From: Betaproteobacteria bacterium
GTDB taxonomy: Bacteria > Pseudomonadota > Gammaproteobacteria > Burkholderiales > Burkholderiaceae_C
Reading direction: 5' to 3'
Length of the DNA stretch: 64,000 nucleotides
NCBI GenBank assembly: GCA_016868355.1
Contig: VGHB01000006.1
Span: 98,938 to 162,937, forward strand
Notes under the pieces: generated by a model
Told to the model about the DNA's origin: nothing
Databases searched by the model: none
The model's input: only the letters and a program-made list of their open reading frames with translations
Position numbers and translations under genes: made by a program
Shown: one piece after another, positions 62,809 through 64,000 of the stretch
How the letters are laid out: each line of letters starts with the position of its first letter
How positions within the stretch are numbered: position 1 is the first letter of the stretch

Positions 62809-63660
62809 ATGACGGAACCATCGCGCCCTTTACCTGCGGCCGTGAGCGTCGCGGATCAGGCGATCCATTGGGATGCCGATCTGAGTTACGCGACCTACCT
62901 GCAACTCGAGCCGCTGTTGTCGCTGCAGCAGACGCGCTCGGGTGCGCACGACGAACTCATGTTCATCATCGTCCATCAGGCTTCGGAGCTGTGGATGAAG
63001 CTTGCGATCGCTGAGCTCGCTGCGGCCATGACCGAGATCGGCCGCGGTAATCCGGGACCTGCTTTCAAGATGCTGGCGCGCTTGTCGCGAATCCAGGTGC
63101 AGCTTACCGAATCCTGGGCTGTGCTCTCCACCCTGACTCCTGCCGACTACTCGGCGTTTCGCGGCTCGCTGGGTCAGAGTTCGGGATTCCAGTCGCCGCA
63201 GTATCGGCAGCTCGAATTCATGCTGGGTAACAAAAACCCGGCGCTGATTCGCGTCCACAAGCAGAACCCTGTGGCGTATGCCCTGCTCGAACGTGCGCTG
63301 CACGAGCCGAGCGTGTACGACCTGTCGCTGCGGCTGTTGAACACCAGCGGTTTGCCCTTGCCAATCGACATCATCGAGCGGGATTTCTCGATCCCATACT
63401 CGGCTAGGCCGGAGGTTGAGGCGGCGTGGGCCGAGGTTTACCGCGATCCGCAGGCACACTGGGACCTTTATGAGCTCGCTGAGAAACTCGTCGATGTCGA
63501 GCATCAGTTCCAGAGCTGGCGATTCAGTCATATGAAGACTGTCGAACGCATCATCGGCCATAAGCACGGCACGGGTGGTTCGAGCGGCGTGTCGTATCTC
63601 GTCCGCGCTCTCGATCTAAGATTTTTTCCGGAGTTGTGGACTGTGAGGACGCGCCTTTGA
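62809..63660 (+). CDS. kynA: Tryptophan 2,3-dioxygenase
   Basis: A 283-residue haem enzyme that opens the indole ring of tryptophan to N-formylkynurenine. The substrate block DELMFIIVHQASELWMK is at about residues 47-63, and the haem-ligand region FSHMKTVERIIGHKHGTGG near 240-260. Length and order fit the family. GGAAAGG precedes the ATG. Its codon choice (frequent TCG and CTCG) looks unlike the neighbours in this window, and it lies in the decayed island, so it may have come by transfer. No kynB or kynU is in the window, so the pathway partner is unseen. Confidence 0.92.
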   Translation: MTEPSRPLPAAVSVADQAIHWDADLSYATYLQLEPLLSLQQTRSGAHDELMFIIVHQASELWMKLAIAELAAAMTEIGRGNPGPAFKMLARLSRIQVQLTESWAVLSTLTPADYSAFRGSLGQSSGFQSPQYRQLEFMLGNKNPALIRVHKQNPVAYALLERALHEPSVYDLSLRLLNTSGLPLPIDIIERDFSIPYSARPEVEAAWAEVYRDPQAHWDLYELAEKLVDVEHQFQSWRFSHMKTVERIIGHKHGTGGSSGVSYLVRALDLRFFPELWTVRTRL

Positions 63661-63839
63661 AGTCGGGTCGACAGCATGACATCTAGTAGCGGCTATGTTC
63701 CAAGTTGCCGGTGCGGCTGGGTGATACGCCCGTGGCGATGGATGTGAGCTCGACCCATTCCGTTCAATTGGGGGCTCACTGCGTTTGAATTTCAGGGTTG
63801 AACCTGAGTTCATCGGTACTGAGCCGGCACTGAGCCGGC
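63661..63839. other. intergenic, no gene seen
   Basis: No gene is supported here. An 11-base direct repeat, ACTGAGCCGGC, occurs twice in tandem at 63818-63839 with a partial third copy, just at the edge of the transposase-like frame. Confidence 0.5.
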
Positions 63840-64000
63840 ACCGAGCGTATACGCGGCGCTGGCTTGAGTCATCCCACGCCACGCGCGCTCGGCCCCCAGG
63901 CAGCGGCTGCCAGCCCAGCCCCAGGTGGCTCAGCATCTTCTCGATTACCGGCCGCTCAAGGATGGCCGCGATGACCTTTAGCTCCCCGGCGCTGTAGTTC
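63840..64000 (-). mobile_element. partial IS91-like transposase, C-terminal part
   Basis: Running out of the window on the minus strand, the frame reads NYSAGELKVIAAILERPVI, then EKMLSHLGLGWQPLPGGRAR. This resembles the C-terminal tail of IS91/ISCR-type transposases (a K-V-I-A-x-I-x-x-P-x-x-I-E-K-I-L-x-H-L-G-L pattern with a basic PPR-like tail). The frame does not stop at the usual place and continues into unrelated sequence, so it may be degraded. The start lies outside the window. Confidence is limited by the short overlap. Confidence 0.4.

Overview
The window is a GC-rich, densely coded bacterial chromosome segment. The gene content points to a betaproteobacterium of the Burkholderiales, most like the Comamonadaceae. 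The main reasons are the glyA-nrdR-rib-nusB neighbourhood, nadE followed by a P-II gene, the sigma factor/DUF3619/DUF3106/RDD set, and ilvBHC-pssA-leuA in one run. This placement is inference from gene order and protein style; no database search was possible.

Layout. 0-4.8 kb: the tail of a TonB-dependent receptor, then an aldehyde oxidoreductase operon (four-cluster ferredoxin subunit, tungsten/pterin catalytic subunit, FAD/NADH subunit, MoaD-like carrier and a small unknown protein). 4.8-19 kb: an almost unbroken leftward run, read from right to left as glyA, nrdR, five minor pilin genes, ribD, ribB-like (RibBX type), ribH, nusB, an aminotransferase and tolQRA, with a PilB/GspE-type ATPase beyond it. 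19-26 kb: a lytic transglycosylase, ubiD family, msrA, pdxH, a MobA-like transferase, edd-eda (Entner-Doudoroff) and a metallo-hydrolase. 26-30 kb: a TonB energy system (tonB, exbB, two exbD, periplasmic repeat protein). 30-43 kb: H+-pyrophosphatase divergent from soluble pyrophosphatase, M16 protease, GNAT-like protein, nadE, P-II, LOG protein, dgkA, RDD protein and an ECF sigma factor unit. 43-50 kb: branched-chain amino acid genes ilvB-ilvH-ilvC, pssA, and leuA with an unannotated leucine leader peptide and attenuator. 50-55 kb: a D-Ala-D-Ala endopeptidase, an IclR regulator and hpnCDE (squalene synthesis for hopanoids). 55-61 kb: tRNA-Leu, tig, clpP, clpX, lon. 61-64 kb: tRNA-Gly, tRNA-Cys and then a decayed island with two tyrosine-integrase fragments, a DUF1883 gene, kynA and the edge of a probable transposase.

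The most informative regulatory signal is a 15-base palindrome that occurs in nearly identical form before edd and before the tonB-exbB-exbD-exbD unit (TGTAACCAAGTTACA and TGTAACCAAATTACA). It resembles the HexR type of operator and suggests that sugar catabolism and TonB-powered uptake are controlled together. The second is the leuA leader: a 22-residue peptide with seven leucines, followed by a terminator hairpin. The accessory content is confined to the two ends: the aldehyde oxidoreductase operon on the left and the tRNA-Cys-linked relic on the right.
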